Positions 50,537 to 62,970 of a stretch of 64,000 nt of DNA are shown here, one piece after another; the first letter of the stretch is position 1; the number at the start of each line of letters is the position of its first letter. The notes beneath the pieces are model-generated. The model saw only the letters and a program-made list of their open reading frames with translations. It did no database searches and was not told the DNA's origin. The translations under genes were made by a program, and so were the position numbers. The stretch spans positions 1,252,501 through 1,316,500 of the forward strand of contig WHVY01000010.1 of the NCBI GenBank assembly GCA_022266195.1, given 5' to 3'. The stretch is from Tetranychus cinnabarinus (taxonomy: Eukaryota > Arthropoda > Arachnida > Trombidiformes > Tetranychidae).

Positions 50537-51998
50537 AAAGGAGGGTCTCCAGAATTTTTCACTTTTTTATCTTTTTGAGTTAAGGACTCAACTTTTTTTT
50601 CGTGATAGAGTTTTAGTTGCTGAGTTCAAAAATAAAAACTATTCTCATTTTAGATCAGCGGTTTCTGAGTTATTTGAGGTCAAAGTGCGCAACTTTCGAG
50701 GCCATTTAAGACCGGACTATGAATCCAATTTTTTTTGTACTTCGGCAATCAATAGATCTTGAAAGGGCCTATTGAATTGTATATAAAACTTTTCTTTATC
50801 TATCATAGTTTACGGTTAAAACTTCACCGAAAAAATTCGGACAACTTGGGCGCTTGGCCTTAGGTTTGATCGCAGAGTCATGATATTCAGTTTTTAGCCA
50901 CACTACATAGAGGCGCAAAGATTAGATCGGAAACTTTTTCGATATCTTTTATTTTTCATAGAAAAAAAGAGGCATGAAATCTGCAGTAATCCCATGTTAA
51001 ACCCCATAGACAAAATTAAAACCTGATGCAAGAGCAAACCGAACGCTACAAACCATCAAACTGAGTACGATAATGAATGTGGACCACATTAGAAAAGATA
51101 TCCGTCAACGGTTTTCAGTATAGAGTGTTTTAACGCTTTCACCTTTTTTGCGATTAAAGTCTCTCTGTGACATAACTTGCACACCCAATCGATATGCAAT
51201 AAAGATAATCATGTCTAAAAAAATGTGCTCATTCCAGAGCGCACTTTACAAGGTCATTTAGAGGTCAAAAATCGGGATGACCTTGAATGACCTTGAGAAA
51301 TCGCTATTATTTTTCAGCATGTCATGAAGATGCTTATACCTCAAATCTGGGGTCTGTAGCATTAAATGTCTGTAAGTTATCACTACAAACAGGTGAAAGC
51401 GTTAAAACACTCTATACTGAAAACCGTTGACGGATATCTTTTCTAATGTGGTCCACATTCATTATCGTACTCAGTTTGATGGTTTGTAGCGTTCGGTTTG
51501 CTCTTTTATCAGGTTTTAATTTTGTCTATGGGGTTTAACATGGGATTACTGCAGATTTCATGCCTCTTTTTTTCTATGAAAAATAAAAGATATCGAAAAA
51601 GTTTCCGATCTAATCTTTGCGCCTCTATGTAGTGTGGCTAAAAACTGAATATCATGACTCTGCGATCAAACCTAAGGCCAAGCGCCCAAGTTGTCCGAAT
51701 TTTTTCGGTGAAGTTTTAACCGTAAACTATGATAGATAAAGAAAAGTTTTATATACAATTCAATAGGCCCTTTCAAGATCTATTGATTGCCGAAGTACAA
51801 AAAAAATTGGATTCATAGTCCGGTCTTAAATGGCCTCGAAAGTTGCGCACTTTGACCTCAAATAACTCAGAAACCGCTGATCTAAAATGAGAATAGTTTT
51901 TATTTTTGAACTCAGCAACTAAAACTCTATCACGAAAAAAAAGTTGAGTCCTTAACTCAAAAAGATAAAAAAGTGAAAAATTCTGGAGACCCTCCTTT
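50537..51998. mobile_element. Foldback element with two 608-bp arms
   Basis: The left arm 50537-51144 and right arm 51391-51998 are reverse complements of equal length around a 246-base spacer. In the parts compared by eye only two adjacent mismatches were seen (near 51028, GC against AA), so identity is above 99%. The 9-mer ATAAAGTCA occurs at 50529-50537 and again at 52005-52013, a candidate target-site duplication. There is no transposase frame; the open frame at 51773-52021 lies within an arm and is spurious. Long arms plus 9-bp duplications are typical of Foldback or Mutator-like elements. The symmetry suggests recent insertion or ongoing gene conversion. Confidence 0.85.
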
Positions 51999-52163
51999 AT
52001 ATTCATAAAGTCATATTTCAAAAGAATGAAGTTTCGACGTGAAAAATGCTCAAGATGAAACGTTTTATACTTTTATTATTAAATTGTGATTAATTTTGTC
52101 ATTAGTTCTGACAAAAATGGGGTATTCTTTACAGTTGATAATCAGTTGGTGGGGGATTTACAA
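51999..52163. other. Period 3' flank
   Basis: Only 165 bases separate the period stop codon from the foldback. On the minus strand a likely poly(A) signal (TTTATT on plus, about 52073) lies here, so normal period transcripts would end just before the hairpin. Confidence 0.45.
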
Positions 52164-55100
52164 TTAAAATCGGCAATCATTGACTCCTATTGAACACAAA
52201 ACTTGCTCCTCTTGTTCATTGATTTCCTGATTAAAGAAAAATAAGAATAAGTTAGTACATCGATTTGGAAGATTGAACCCGTTTTGATATTTCATTTTTA
52301 TATTTAAATATATATATATATCAAGCAAAACCAATGAAGTGTATGAGACAAGACACAAATTCACAATTAATTCAAGATTCGAGTTAATTATTGGTGCTTA
52401 TTTTTTCTTCAGATCAGATAACTTTTCAAATTCAAGCTTTAACAATTGAAATGCATACCTTTGTAACATTTTCTTCCAGGCTATTACAAGTGATCAATTG
52501 ATTAATGGATTCTTCTCTAGTCATTGGATGCCTATTTTCACCCTTATCGCACCTTATTTCTGTGCTGAGAGCCCTTAATTGTTTCTTAACAATCATCGGT
52601 TGTTCCATATTTTCCATCAAGGCATAATCTTTTTTCAATGTAAACTCCAAATCGGACAGCGGAATAGTATATTTGAAATTAGAATCACATGAACTGTCAG
52701 CGGGAGATCCACCAGAATCTTTACAAATTGTTAAAATTTGTCTTGAAGTACAATTATCGTGCCCTTTATGGGAAACCGAATAGTCTGAAGTTTCCTCAGA
52801 CAGAGAGAAAGTTCCATCCGAATTTTCAGCTGACATTTGAACTGCCTGTGTGATATCAGCAGAGTCAAATTGTTTGTGCTTTTTGTTTGAGCTAATTCCT
52901 TTATTATCCGATGTGCTGAATCTGTTATACAAGTCCACTTGCAGTTTAACGTTTCGCTTTCCAGTTGTTGAGTTATGATGACAAGATTGACCTACAGTAC
53001 CCTCACCACAACAACCACCACCTAAATCACCGCCCGAGCCACCAGAGCCACCAAGAGCACTTGATCCACCAGATCCACCAACCCCCGAAGATTCACCAGT
53101 TGAACCGTGATAAATTGTCAACGGTGATGCAGTTAAATACATTACTGGAGCCATAAGTACATGTGGTTTACTAGACGTTTGTCTAGAATATGAAAAAGAC
53201 CTGTGAAGTTCTGTTGGTGTTAAAGCTTGATTAAACACAACTGGAAAACCAAGAGGCCAAGTTGCAGGTATTGCTTCATGTCCAGATACATTGATTCCTG
53301 AAAATGGGGTTGGAATACCTTTATGATGTGCTGATCTGCCATTTGAATTGAATTTACATCTTGATTCGGTGTGGAAACAGGCTTGCTTAGGTTTGGTATG
53401 CACAATAGATTCGCCTGAATTATAAGCGGTTCTCTTAAATTTGGATGTTTCCATTTTCTTTTGATTCTTTGTGCCTCCTGATGCAGTTAATTTGATCATT
53501 CTTTTGGACGTAATTTTATTGTGATGTGATAAAACCTCTTCTGTCAATGAAACACAATCAGAGTTAACTGGTCCACTTGAGACAGTATTTTCCCATTGTT
53601 CAGGCTTCTCAGGTTTGGAGGTGGAACCGTTATTTGCTGGGTCTGAAGTTCCACTGTTTGGCTCATCAGGTACGGTTTTAACGACATTATTGGTTGCGTC
53701 AAAGGAAATTGACGAAGTTCCATTAATCCCTGAATCCATTGAGTTACAAGTTTTTTTTAAGTTTAGTGAGCCATCATTTGAATCTGATCCATAAGGTGAG
53801 TTGTTTTGCGTTGTTGTACCTGATTGTCCCGATGATGAGGATGGAGCACAATTTGTTTTTGGTTGAGAAGCAAAAAATCTTTCTATATTGTCTTGCAATC
53901 TCATTTGTTGGATTGATACAGGTGTTTCAGAAGATAAATCAGAATCATCTTGATGAGGGGAAATGGCTCCCATGACAACGGACTCTTTATCAGAACAAGA
54001 ACATTCCTGACCAGTATCAGAGGCAACCTCAATACCATCAATAATATTTGATACAAAGGCTGCTAGATTACGTTTACGTTTATTAGCTTTCAATTTACCA
54101 TAAAAATGTTTAATTGGTTTGGAAAGCATATTACGAATTTCTTCTTGTAGACGTTGTTTCTTCAGGTTTTCAAAGCGAGCTTTCTGCTCAGATTCATCAA
54201 AAACATTTGGATTGGATGGTCCTTCGACTATTCGATGGTGACCAATAACAAATTCCAATCGTCGAGACCATGGATTAATAAATGATGACCAGTCTGTTTC
54301 AAGCGTAATGTAATCGCCATTGAAAACGCGAAACCGATAAGGCTTGGAGCGAAATGATGAACCTTCTTCTTGGACAACTAGATGACATCAAAAAGGAAAT
54401 TTATGAATTAAAGCGGTTCTAATGCAGTTATATTCGGTCGTAAAAGACGGCTGAAAATTTTTCTGCGTCTTTGATATTATTAACATGTCTTGTATCAGGA
54501 TAAGGTTAATATATTATATTATAGTTACTGCAATATTTACGATAATAGTAGGTTTCACTAATTGATCCATTCGCACCATTTACTTGAAAATAGCTTGATT
54601 TACTCAGAAATGGATGAATAATGTTAACGCTCAACTTAATCTGATACTAATGACAGCTAATAACATCATAGTTTAGACAACAAATTTTCTGTATTTGACA
54701 TCATCTTACACAATAGTGAAAATAATGACAGATTAACTTACTTAATTCATATATTTCACGTATTAAGTGTAAATCATCTTGATGGTAGAAATCAAAAATA
54801 GAATAACCAGCAATATCTTGTGGAAGGTAACCCAAATAAGGTATACTGCAAGTATCAATATGTGAATAATGGCATGAAGATGTATGACGAGACGAGAAAG
54901 GAGTCATTGCTGGATTTTTTTCATTTGGAACTGCAAAATTAGATTAAATAAAACTAACATTAAGATCAACATAAAACTTGATTAATTGATAATAGAGCAT
55001 ATGTATTGTAGTAACAAACCTTTAAGAGCTGGAAGAATAGGCGAAGCTGAAGCAACCAAACAAATTGTACTGATTTCTTCATTAGCAGGCTTTGGGTTGT

Positions 55101-56315
55101 CTTGTTTACCAAGAATGATATCTTTAACCACACAAGTCAATTGAAAGGGTTTGTAAACACATTTACGTTCAACAACACCAAATCCACCAGAAAGAGTCTT
55201 GTATTCTCGAATGCGAACATAAAATACAATCTTCTCGTCATTATTTGGATCTTTTGCCGCAAATCGAGATTGAAGTCTTTGTGAAAGATGGTTTGCAAAA
55301 GTCAAACGATCTCGAGGATATAAATAATTAAGAATACATTGGCCTTTAAGCATATCTTTTGGATAACCAAGGATCATTGTGATCGGATTAGTTACATCTA
55401 ACGTTACTGCGTCGTGAAGAGAAACGGTGAAACAAAATCCATCCTAAATTAGATTTTAAATTGAACATCTTAAAATTCATTCCATTTGATCGAAAGAAAA
55501 TCCACAAAACGAACAAGGAAAACCAACAACAATTGTAAGACACAAGGTAACATAGAAAAGGCAAACGTTAATAATGGATGGGATCATGTTAAACAAACAA
55601 GGGAACCCCATAGGTTACTCTGAATAAGGTCAATTTCATTAGAGCAAGCTGAGCTATGAAAAACTTGATAAACGATAGTTCTCATCTGTCCCAGTTCCTC
55701 AAATTTTCGGGTTTAAAATTCAGGTATTTGGTATTCATTAAATACAAAATGAAATCTGGTAAAATAGATTAAGGAGTCTCAGGTATAAGGATTTAGGTTG
55801 AAAGCCAAAAATTCCAGATACAATTTGCTATACAAATGAATAAGTTTTTCATAGCTTCTCTTGCAATTGAAATTTGTTTTTCAAACAGTTCTTGGTAACC
55901 TATCAGATTCCTTTTAAGAGTAACATTCAAAAATAAATACACAGTTCAAAAACTAAAAACATAACAACTTACATCTTTTCTTGGGATAGAGTCGATTGTA
56001 AAATCAAAATCATCAGCTGCTTTGGTGTCTTTTTCATATGAATATAATGACGGTTCATTACCAGGTTCTCGAGCTAACTGTGCTGCTCCTAAGGCTAACA
56101 GTTGAATAAATTGAAACAAAGAAAAAGATGGCATCATGAGTCAAAAGTATAACACATTCAAACAAATTGAATTTTTCTCTGAACAAGCAAAAAATATTTA
56201 AAGTAAAGTAAAATGAAGAAAAATAATTACCTGATTCAATCCCTTTCCAAATTGGAGCAGTAAAATCATCAATTGGATTCTCCTTATTCTCCAAGAAGAG
56301 ACCGAGACCTTTCAT
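52164..56315 (-). CDS. per: Period circadian protein
   Basis: Six minus-strand exons, 56231-56315, 55973-56094, 55020-55443, 54742-54930, 52459-54377 and 52164-52226, all in phase; about 933 residues. PAS-A starts near residue 70 (FTVSLHDAVTLDVTNPITMI, then GYPKDMLKGQ; later GGFGVVERKCVYKPFQL). PAS-B starts near 226 (YLGYLPQDIAGYSIFDFYH), and the PAC block reads FRSKPYRFRVFNGDY then INPWSRRLEFVIGHHRIVEG, very close to fly PER. After it come an amphipathic helix and a basic NLS-like KLKANKRKR. The long tail is Ser-rich and carries a Gly/Ser tract (GSGGSSALGGSGGSGGDLGG) recalling the Thr-Gly region of fly PER. PER is the rhythmic repressor of CLOCK-CYCLE. Only about 70 residues precede PAS-A, against about 230 in Drosophila, so an upstream exon may be missing. 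Confidence 0.94.
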
Positions 56316-57991
56316 TTTTAATAAAATGTCTTGGTAATCGGTTAAATAATGACCAATAGAAGAGACACAAAATTGATTTAAACGTTAACACTTTTGGCTT
56401 CTTTGTTAATTTTCCCACCACAAGTTAACTGACAACAAGAGTTGAATTATTAAACAAGTCTTACACTTAATTAACAATAATAATTAATAAAAATCTGGTT
56501 TCTATCCTTTTTTGGAAGATTTTAACACTGATAAAAACTGATTAAAAACAACATTGAATTTGAGGGAAGAACCAAAATATCCAAAAGTATCGCTCAAGTC
56601 AGTATTTGGTCAAAGTTACTGATGACAAAAAAGGCAAAAGCAAATAATTTTCACTTTGCTTCGACTCCATTACTAACAGTTGAAGTTGCAGTTTAAGCTT
56701 AACAAAACTCTTTGGTTAAATTGCATGTAAAGGTTCTCACGCGAGTCTCAAATTACTTTCAACTTGCAAACATTTTCAACGTGATTTCAACCAACACACA
56801 TGAAAACAAACCAACAGACTAAACAGAAGACACAAATCAGGTGAAATATTCACCAAAATCAGCTAGATATAAATGCGTTTTAACCATGCAAAGGGCTACT
56901 CAAACCCTCTACCCTCAAACTACTCTAACCCAGCAAAGATGACAAAAGAGAGAAGCTGTCTTTTACCATTCATTTATGTATAAATCTCAACGCATTATTA
57001 ATGTCCATTTGGGTTGGCCATTATTCACGTTGATTATAATAAAATGTCTCAACAGTTAATTCATACACTTTCATGTGCTTCATTCAGTTGACACAACCAT
57101 TTATAAATGTACATTTGACCAACCAATTGAATAACCATTAGTTGAAGCCACATCCAAACCATATTCAAGGCACATTCAAGTCAGATTGAGGTTGCATTAA
57201 AAGCCACGAGTCCAATCAATGTGACTTATTCAATTGCTGCGGAAATCATAGAAATTTTTTCAACTCATTTCTTCTTTCTATTCTTAACAAATTATATCAT
57301 TTAACCTGCACAATTAAACCACAATCAACACAATTATTAGACACAAAACCCAAAACCCAAAACCCAAACCTAAAAACTAAATGCAAGACAAAAGGCAAAC
57401 TCAACACCAACAGAGATGAATTGAATTGTACTCAAGATGTTGACTGTCAAAGTATTTTTGTATTGATTGTTGAATCTTAATGTTATTTAACCGAAAATTG
57501 TTTAATCAAAGAGATGATTATATAAATTTACTGAATAATTTATAAATTGTGTTAGAGAAGCAAAAAGACTTTAAAAATAGCTTTGTAATAATGTTTTTCA
57601 TATACAATTATTCGTTTGTTTTATTGAATGGATAAATTTTTGTTTCTTCAATTTGTACAATTAAATGTTAAATATATTTGTTAAATTGTTACAATAAATT
57701 AAACATTAAACAGACATCCAATTACTCTTATTTAAGCATAACAATGGTAATGTTTTAACAAAAAAATGGGTTTTTTACTTTTCTGGTTTTACATTGAAAA
57801 CAATTGAGAAATTAATTTGTTACCATCAATTTTGATTAACATTTACAAATGTTGATTACTCCATTAAAGTGTCTTGTATTTAAATATTTAATATTTCAAT
57901 TCTAATGCGATGGAAATTCACATTTGAAGTTATCAAATGTTGAATAAAAGGTTGGCCCTTGTCCAGTGTTAAAAAATGCCTCTGTCCATCT
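56316..57991. other. Upstream region of period
   Basis: Presumed period promoter or 5' UTR plus the 3' flank of the next minus-strand gene. No canonical CACGTG E-box was found. Two CACGTT-type sites occur, at 56778-56783 (minus) and 57026-57031 (plus). The period frame stays open about 80 bases upstream of its first ATG, with a possible acceptor in it. No other coding sequence seen. Confidence 0.45.
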
Positions 57992-59063
57992 CTATTTGAT
58001 GCTAAGAAACGATGTACTTGACTTGTTGTCCTCTTCAGTCTGTGAGCTAACCGGAAGCCTTTGAGGAGACGAGGTCAGTAAATACTCTTTACTCAGCTCT
58101 TCATTATCCTTACAGGGAATCTCCATTTGATTAGGTCTCTAATAAATGATAAGTAACAAATAAATAGAGAGATTTAGAGAGATTTATCAAGTTGCTTAAA
58201 CCAGATGAATGTTGAACAAATTTTCAACCAGAATAAAACCAGGAAAAAAAGTGATCGTTTGGCTTCAAGTATTGAAATTGGTTCAACTGTGTCCTCTTCC
58301 GGTTGGCTCATGACCAAAGAAGAGGCAAAGAGGTCAACCAACAGATCAATGTGACCATCAAAAAGAATCATCAAATTGTTTCGATTCAAATTTCATCACT
58401 AAAGTCATGATTGTATCTAAATTGAGCTCAATGTTTGCATATTGTTTTGTTGTTTTGTTGCGCCAAGTTTCGAGCAATTTTAGCTAATAAAATAGACTTT
58501 AAATGTTCGTCTTTTCGTTCAAATCGACTTTGAAATTTTCAACTTTTCCAGAAGATATTTCATTATGAGCAATAGTATCACCAATCGACTGTCCTTTTGT
58601 TACCAAATGAAAAAGGCTTTAACAAAACAACAAAACAAATGCGAAATTGAAAAATTAATTTCGTTGACAATAAAAATAATTTGAAAAGAAGGATTTACCA
58701 ACTTAATCAAGACAATTTGGAGATTTACAATTTAATATAATCTGACGATTGGAAGTGAGTTGGAAATCGACTCAAAATTGAACATTGTGAATGGAAGCAA
58801 TTTATTTGGTGAAATGAAAAGATGAACTCATTTAACTGATCGAGTTATCAGTATCTTCAACTTAAACAGGTCGTTCCTGGAAGACAAATCATGGACTCGG
58901 GATGATGGTGATTATGTTGGTGTAGAGTGTTGATGAAAATTTGATAACAAAAGGGATTACAAGATGAATTTACCTTATACAATCGAGTGTCATCATGAGA
59001 TTGAGAATTTCTTTTCCTTCTTATTTCAATGAAAAGTGAAACCACACAAACAAGCCCATAAAT
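57992..59063 (-). CDS. Last two exons of an unrecognised membrane protein gene (partial)
   Basis: Two minus-strand exons, 58974-59063 and 57992-58138, both begin and end in phase 0 and join across an 835-base GT-AG intron. The first encodes 30 residues: a hydrophobic stretch (IYGLVCVVSLFIEI) followed by RRKRN and a polar tail, like the end of a transmembrane helix with a positive cytosolic flank. The second encodes 48 residues, polar and Ser/Glu-rich, ending SSTSFLSIK and a stop. Together they look like the last helix and cytosolic tail of a membrane protein. No upstream exon was found between 59064 and 64000, so the rest probably lies beyond the window or in very short exons. Family not recognised. 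Confidence 0.5.
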
Positions 59064-62000
59064 CTGTTCAATAATGGGATGAAAAAAAAAGAAGAGATAA
59101 AACATGAGATTCATTAAAATGTGATGAAATGCAAAATGATGTGACAATAAATGTAAAATCAATTCTCGTAATCACATGCAATATAAACTTGAAACTACTT
59201 TAAAGGGCAACATTCATTGAACCAGAATTGGAAAATAATTCAAGCTCAGTTTTTCAAGTTAAAGACAGAAAATAGTTCGACATTTTGTTCATTTTTTATG
59301 CAACAATCTTTTCTCCAAAAAATCATTAATGTCATTCTGGATCATTGAATCAGATTCTTTGTTCTTGATTGATTCTCACCGAACTAAACAGTCAAACATT
59401 CATCATAACTTCAATTGTAACCATAAATTGAGCAAAACTATTCAACTTGTAAATTTATTCACAGTTTCATCAGAAGAACGTTCAGAGATATTTTGCACTC
59501 CCAGTTGTACTCCCAGGTAAGAATATCAATGTCTAAGGTTCAATGTTGACGTTTGATTGTTGATATGAAAGAATAATTTGTCTACAAATGTCTAAGAATG
59601 AATTCATTTGTACATTTTTATTTCTTTTCTTTGTCATTTGATTTCTCTTGTTGTGAATTTGACCACAATATTGGAGTGACCATTGCTGGAACAAAGGAAG
59701 TGTTTCTTGACGAGAAAGTAGATTTACATTTGAAATTGTTTTATTTGGCTAGAACTTTCATCTTTCCAGAAATGACAAAAAGCGCAATAATTATTAAGAT
59801 TAATGAACTTTTCCAGCTGTCAACTGGCTCTGCATTGAATCTCGAGAGACTTTGATAGATGGGAAAATGAGTAAAACAAATGAAACAAAACTTGGATCAA
59901 CACATGGAATTGCCCTGAAATGTAACATGAAAAGCCAAGTTAAACTAAAATCTGGTCGTTTGTTTCAACTTGAAAAGTGAAACCAAAGAGAAGGAAAGTT
60001 TTGATTAATTGCTCTCTAAAATTGTCAAGACGTTAGTTTTAATTTGGCAACATTAAAAGATGACCGTTTCCTCTATTATACATCAAAATGAAACTCACTT
60101 AGGTTTTGTATTTCCATTCAAACGATTCAACTTCTAAACATTTTCAGGGTAAATTGTGATAAATTGTTTTCGATCAAATGCCTTTTAATGAACTTGACTA
60201 ACCCAACTCAAGCAATCAGAGAACGTTTATTGTCTAATTTAATGAAATCTTTATATGGCTACACATTGAATTTCAATCTTGAGCGGGAATCTTGCGTTAT
60301 TCAGAGGACAGCAAAATCATTTTGAATGCAAGCAGTTTGACTTGATATTGTTAGGTCTGATGAGGTTAATGCTGCTTTGAAGGGTTAATAAGCTCAGAGA
60401 TTGAAAATGAAGTTGAAGGTTGCGAGTTGAATTGGATTACTTTTTAAACTGAAAGATCTTTTCTTCTGCTTCTTACATTTCACGAATTGAACTGCTTAAA
60501 ATGTTCCACGTTTGTCATGAGGAATTGTCAAAATTATTGCAATGTGTTAAAGTTTATTCAGAGTAGAATGGGTTAAATCATTCATAAGCCCAAGAACTGT
60601 TAAATTAATGTTGAGAGAAGCTATTTTTGCAAAGTTTCAGTTCGTTCTGCATAACGATTTTATTTGATAAGATTGAACATCGCATTTCAATATAATACTC
60701 CACGAATTATGCTTTATTGATTTGTTTTATTTGCAAAATCGGTAGAAATCGCAATCACTAAGAAGCTTAAATGAATGTAAATTAACATGTTGAAGCTTCC
60801 ATTTCATCGATCAAGTGTTGGGATCATTAATAGCAATTGTAACAAAGTTCAAACATTCACAGTTCCTTTGAAAACTAATAGAAATAACATTAACAAGTGC
60901 TTTTGATGCAATTCCTATTGCAATTCAGCAATTTAAAGACCTGAAACCAACAGTAAAACCAATGATAAATCCTGCTAATTGACGAGACCGTTGTCATTGT
61001 GACTTCTGATTCTTGTTATTCGTAGATGCATTTACAGAGTAGCTTCCGTTGAATACCAATTATCTCAATTAGTTTTCCAAGAAAGAATCGTCAACTTTAT
61101 TCCAATTTATAACAATTATAATTATAACTAATCGACCGTTTAAACACTAAATTACTTTCTTTTGATTCTCAAGTCATTCCATAATTAATTCTGAGAATTA
61201 GTTTCCAATTTCGATTAGTTTATCAAATCAAACTTGTCCAGACTTTGTTTTGCAACGCATGACCCAAGAAGAGTAAAGATTGACCACTTCATCTGTAAAC
61301 TGTCTAACCCCTCATCTTCACTCTTAGAACTGTTCCAATTTAAACTGCTTCAGTGTCCAAAGCTCGAACCTGAATTTCGGTGAAAATTGAATGAAAAAAG
61401 ACTGAATAGATTTCACAAGAAACTCTTCAATTCATTTTGCTTGAATACAAGTAAATATTGAGTTTGACGAAGAGCATGAAAGTCAAAAAGCTTAATGAAT
61501 ATCAAATGTAATCTTTCAATGGATTCAAGTTGTTTATCAAAAGTAAACTAAACTCTCTTATTCTGATGAATTCATGTTGAATCAACTTGTTGTGTCCACC
61601 TGTGCATCAAGTCCATGAAAGGTAAAACTTTTATCAATATTTACTCAAGTTAATCTGATTTTCTATTCATTGATTGAACACTTTTGATAACCTTGTAACA
61701 GGCGACCCAATTGAAACAATGAAAAGGAGGAAAATGCTGTTAATGATCATTTACTGTTCATTAGTTTATCCTGCTGATCCTCAAAGGCAATGATTAATTG
61801 TTGTTTACATAAGAGTTGATTAATTTTGGCACAGCCTACAGTTAAGTTTATATTAAAACAATTCTGATAACACTCAACTCTAATTAACTATTCATTGCTT
61901 TAATTGAAAATTATAATAATTAATGAGTGTGAAACCTTGCATTATAAATGAAAATCTTTTCACCAATAACTTTTCACCCTTCAATATAGCCATTAATGGT

Positions 62001-62970
62001 GAAAACAAGCAACAATTATCGATTGATTTTGCTTAGGATTTTCAATTCCACCTGCAACTTGATCGTTGAAACATTGAAATTCAATACTAATCTCAACATT
62101 TTTACCAATTTTTGTTTCTTTTGCAAACTTTTCTTCTCACTTTCATTCCATTTTGGATTCCAATTAACTGTATTTACTTTTCAATGGTCAAAGTTGGCTT
62201 CAATCTCAGATTCCATGAGCTTTGTTATTGAACAAAAGTTTTGCTTTTCTTACCAAACTTCTTAACCATTTGTTGTCAAATCTCATCCATTTCATGTTAT
62301 TCCTTGAAATAAACTAAAAAAACACAATTTTGCTCAATTTTGAAACAAAAAGGAAATCCGATTTAAAACAAACTCAACTTCCTATTCACACTAATCTTGA
62401 ACAAGCAGACATCGTTCAGAGTTCAACAGCCAATCGACAGAAAATTTTGTCTCGAAATGATTTAAGAAACAAAGCTCGATATGAAACAATGGCTAAGGAA
62501 CAACAATTTGAAGAAAAGAATGAAAAACAAAAGATGAAAATGATGAAAATTTTCTCAAGTTCATCTTGTTATCAAGAAGAACAAAGATTATTTTGAAATG
62601 TTTTACTTTACAGCGAAACTTGTTGAAAGAAATAAAGTAATCCTGTCAGGTTTAAATGGAAGGAAAACATTTTCTCATGAAACTTGTGAAAACAATTTCA
62701 TTGAGAATCACATTTGTTTAGTCGATAAGTGTAAAAAGACATTCACAGAAAGTGTCAACAGAGATTCAAAATGTTTCAATCTTTATAACTTTCAAATTCA
62801 CTGATCAGATGAACGATAAAAGGAAGAAACAAGACTTCAATTTGTTTTCTTTCAACAGAAAAATTGATCATCAGCTCAGAGAATTTCAATTCTTTTCTAA
62901 ATTTCATGCTTTTCACTATTGTCTAGTTACATAATTTTCACTCCATTGACTGTGTTAATTGCTTTATCTT
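59064..62970. other. 3.9 kb without a clear gene
   Basis: Presumed intron or upstream region of the preceding minus-strand gene. Plus-strand open frames at 59329-59520, 59598-59855 and 61996-62265 lack start and splice support. The stretch 62330-62596 has a more protein-like, Lys/Glu/Gln-rich translation (listed separately). Confidence 0.4.
62330..62596 (+). other. Open reading stretch, doubtful coding
   Basis: 88 codons open without an ATG at the start; the first internal ATG is more than 50 codons in. The translation is charged and helix-like (SRNDLRNKARYETMAKEQQF). No acceptor site fits its upstream end, where an in-frame stop lies at 62315. It could be a pseudogene fragment, an exon with a poor splice site, or chance. 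Confidence 0.15.

Noticed and set aside
51773..52021. 82-codon frame on the minus strand
   Set aside because: It lies almost entirely in the right arm of the foldback and is mirrored in the left arm; no protein features.
58174..58389. 71-codon minus frame as an extra exon of the partial membrane-protein gene
   Set aside because: The exons on both sides already join in phase 0 without it, and it lacks matching splice sites.
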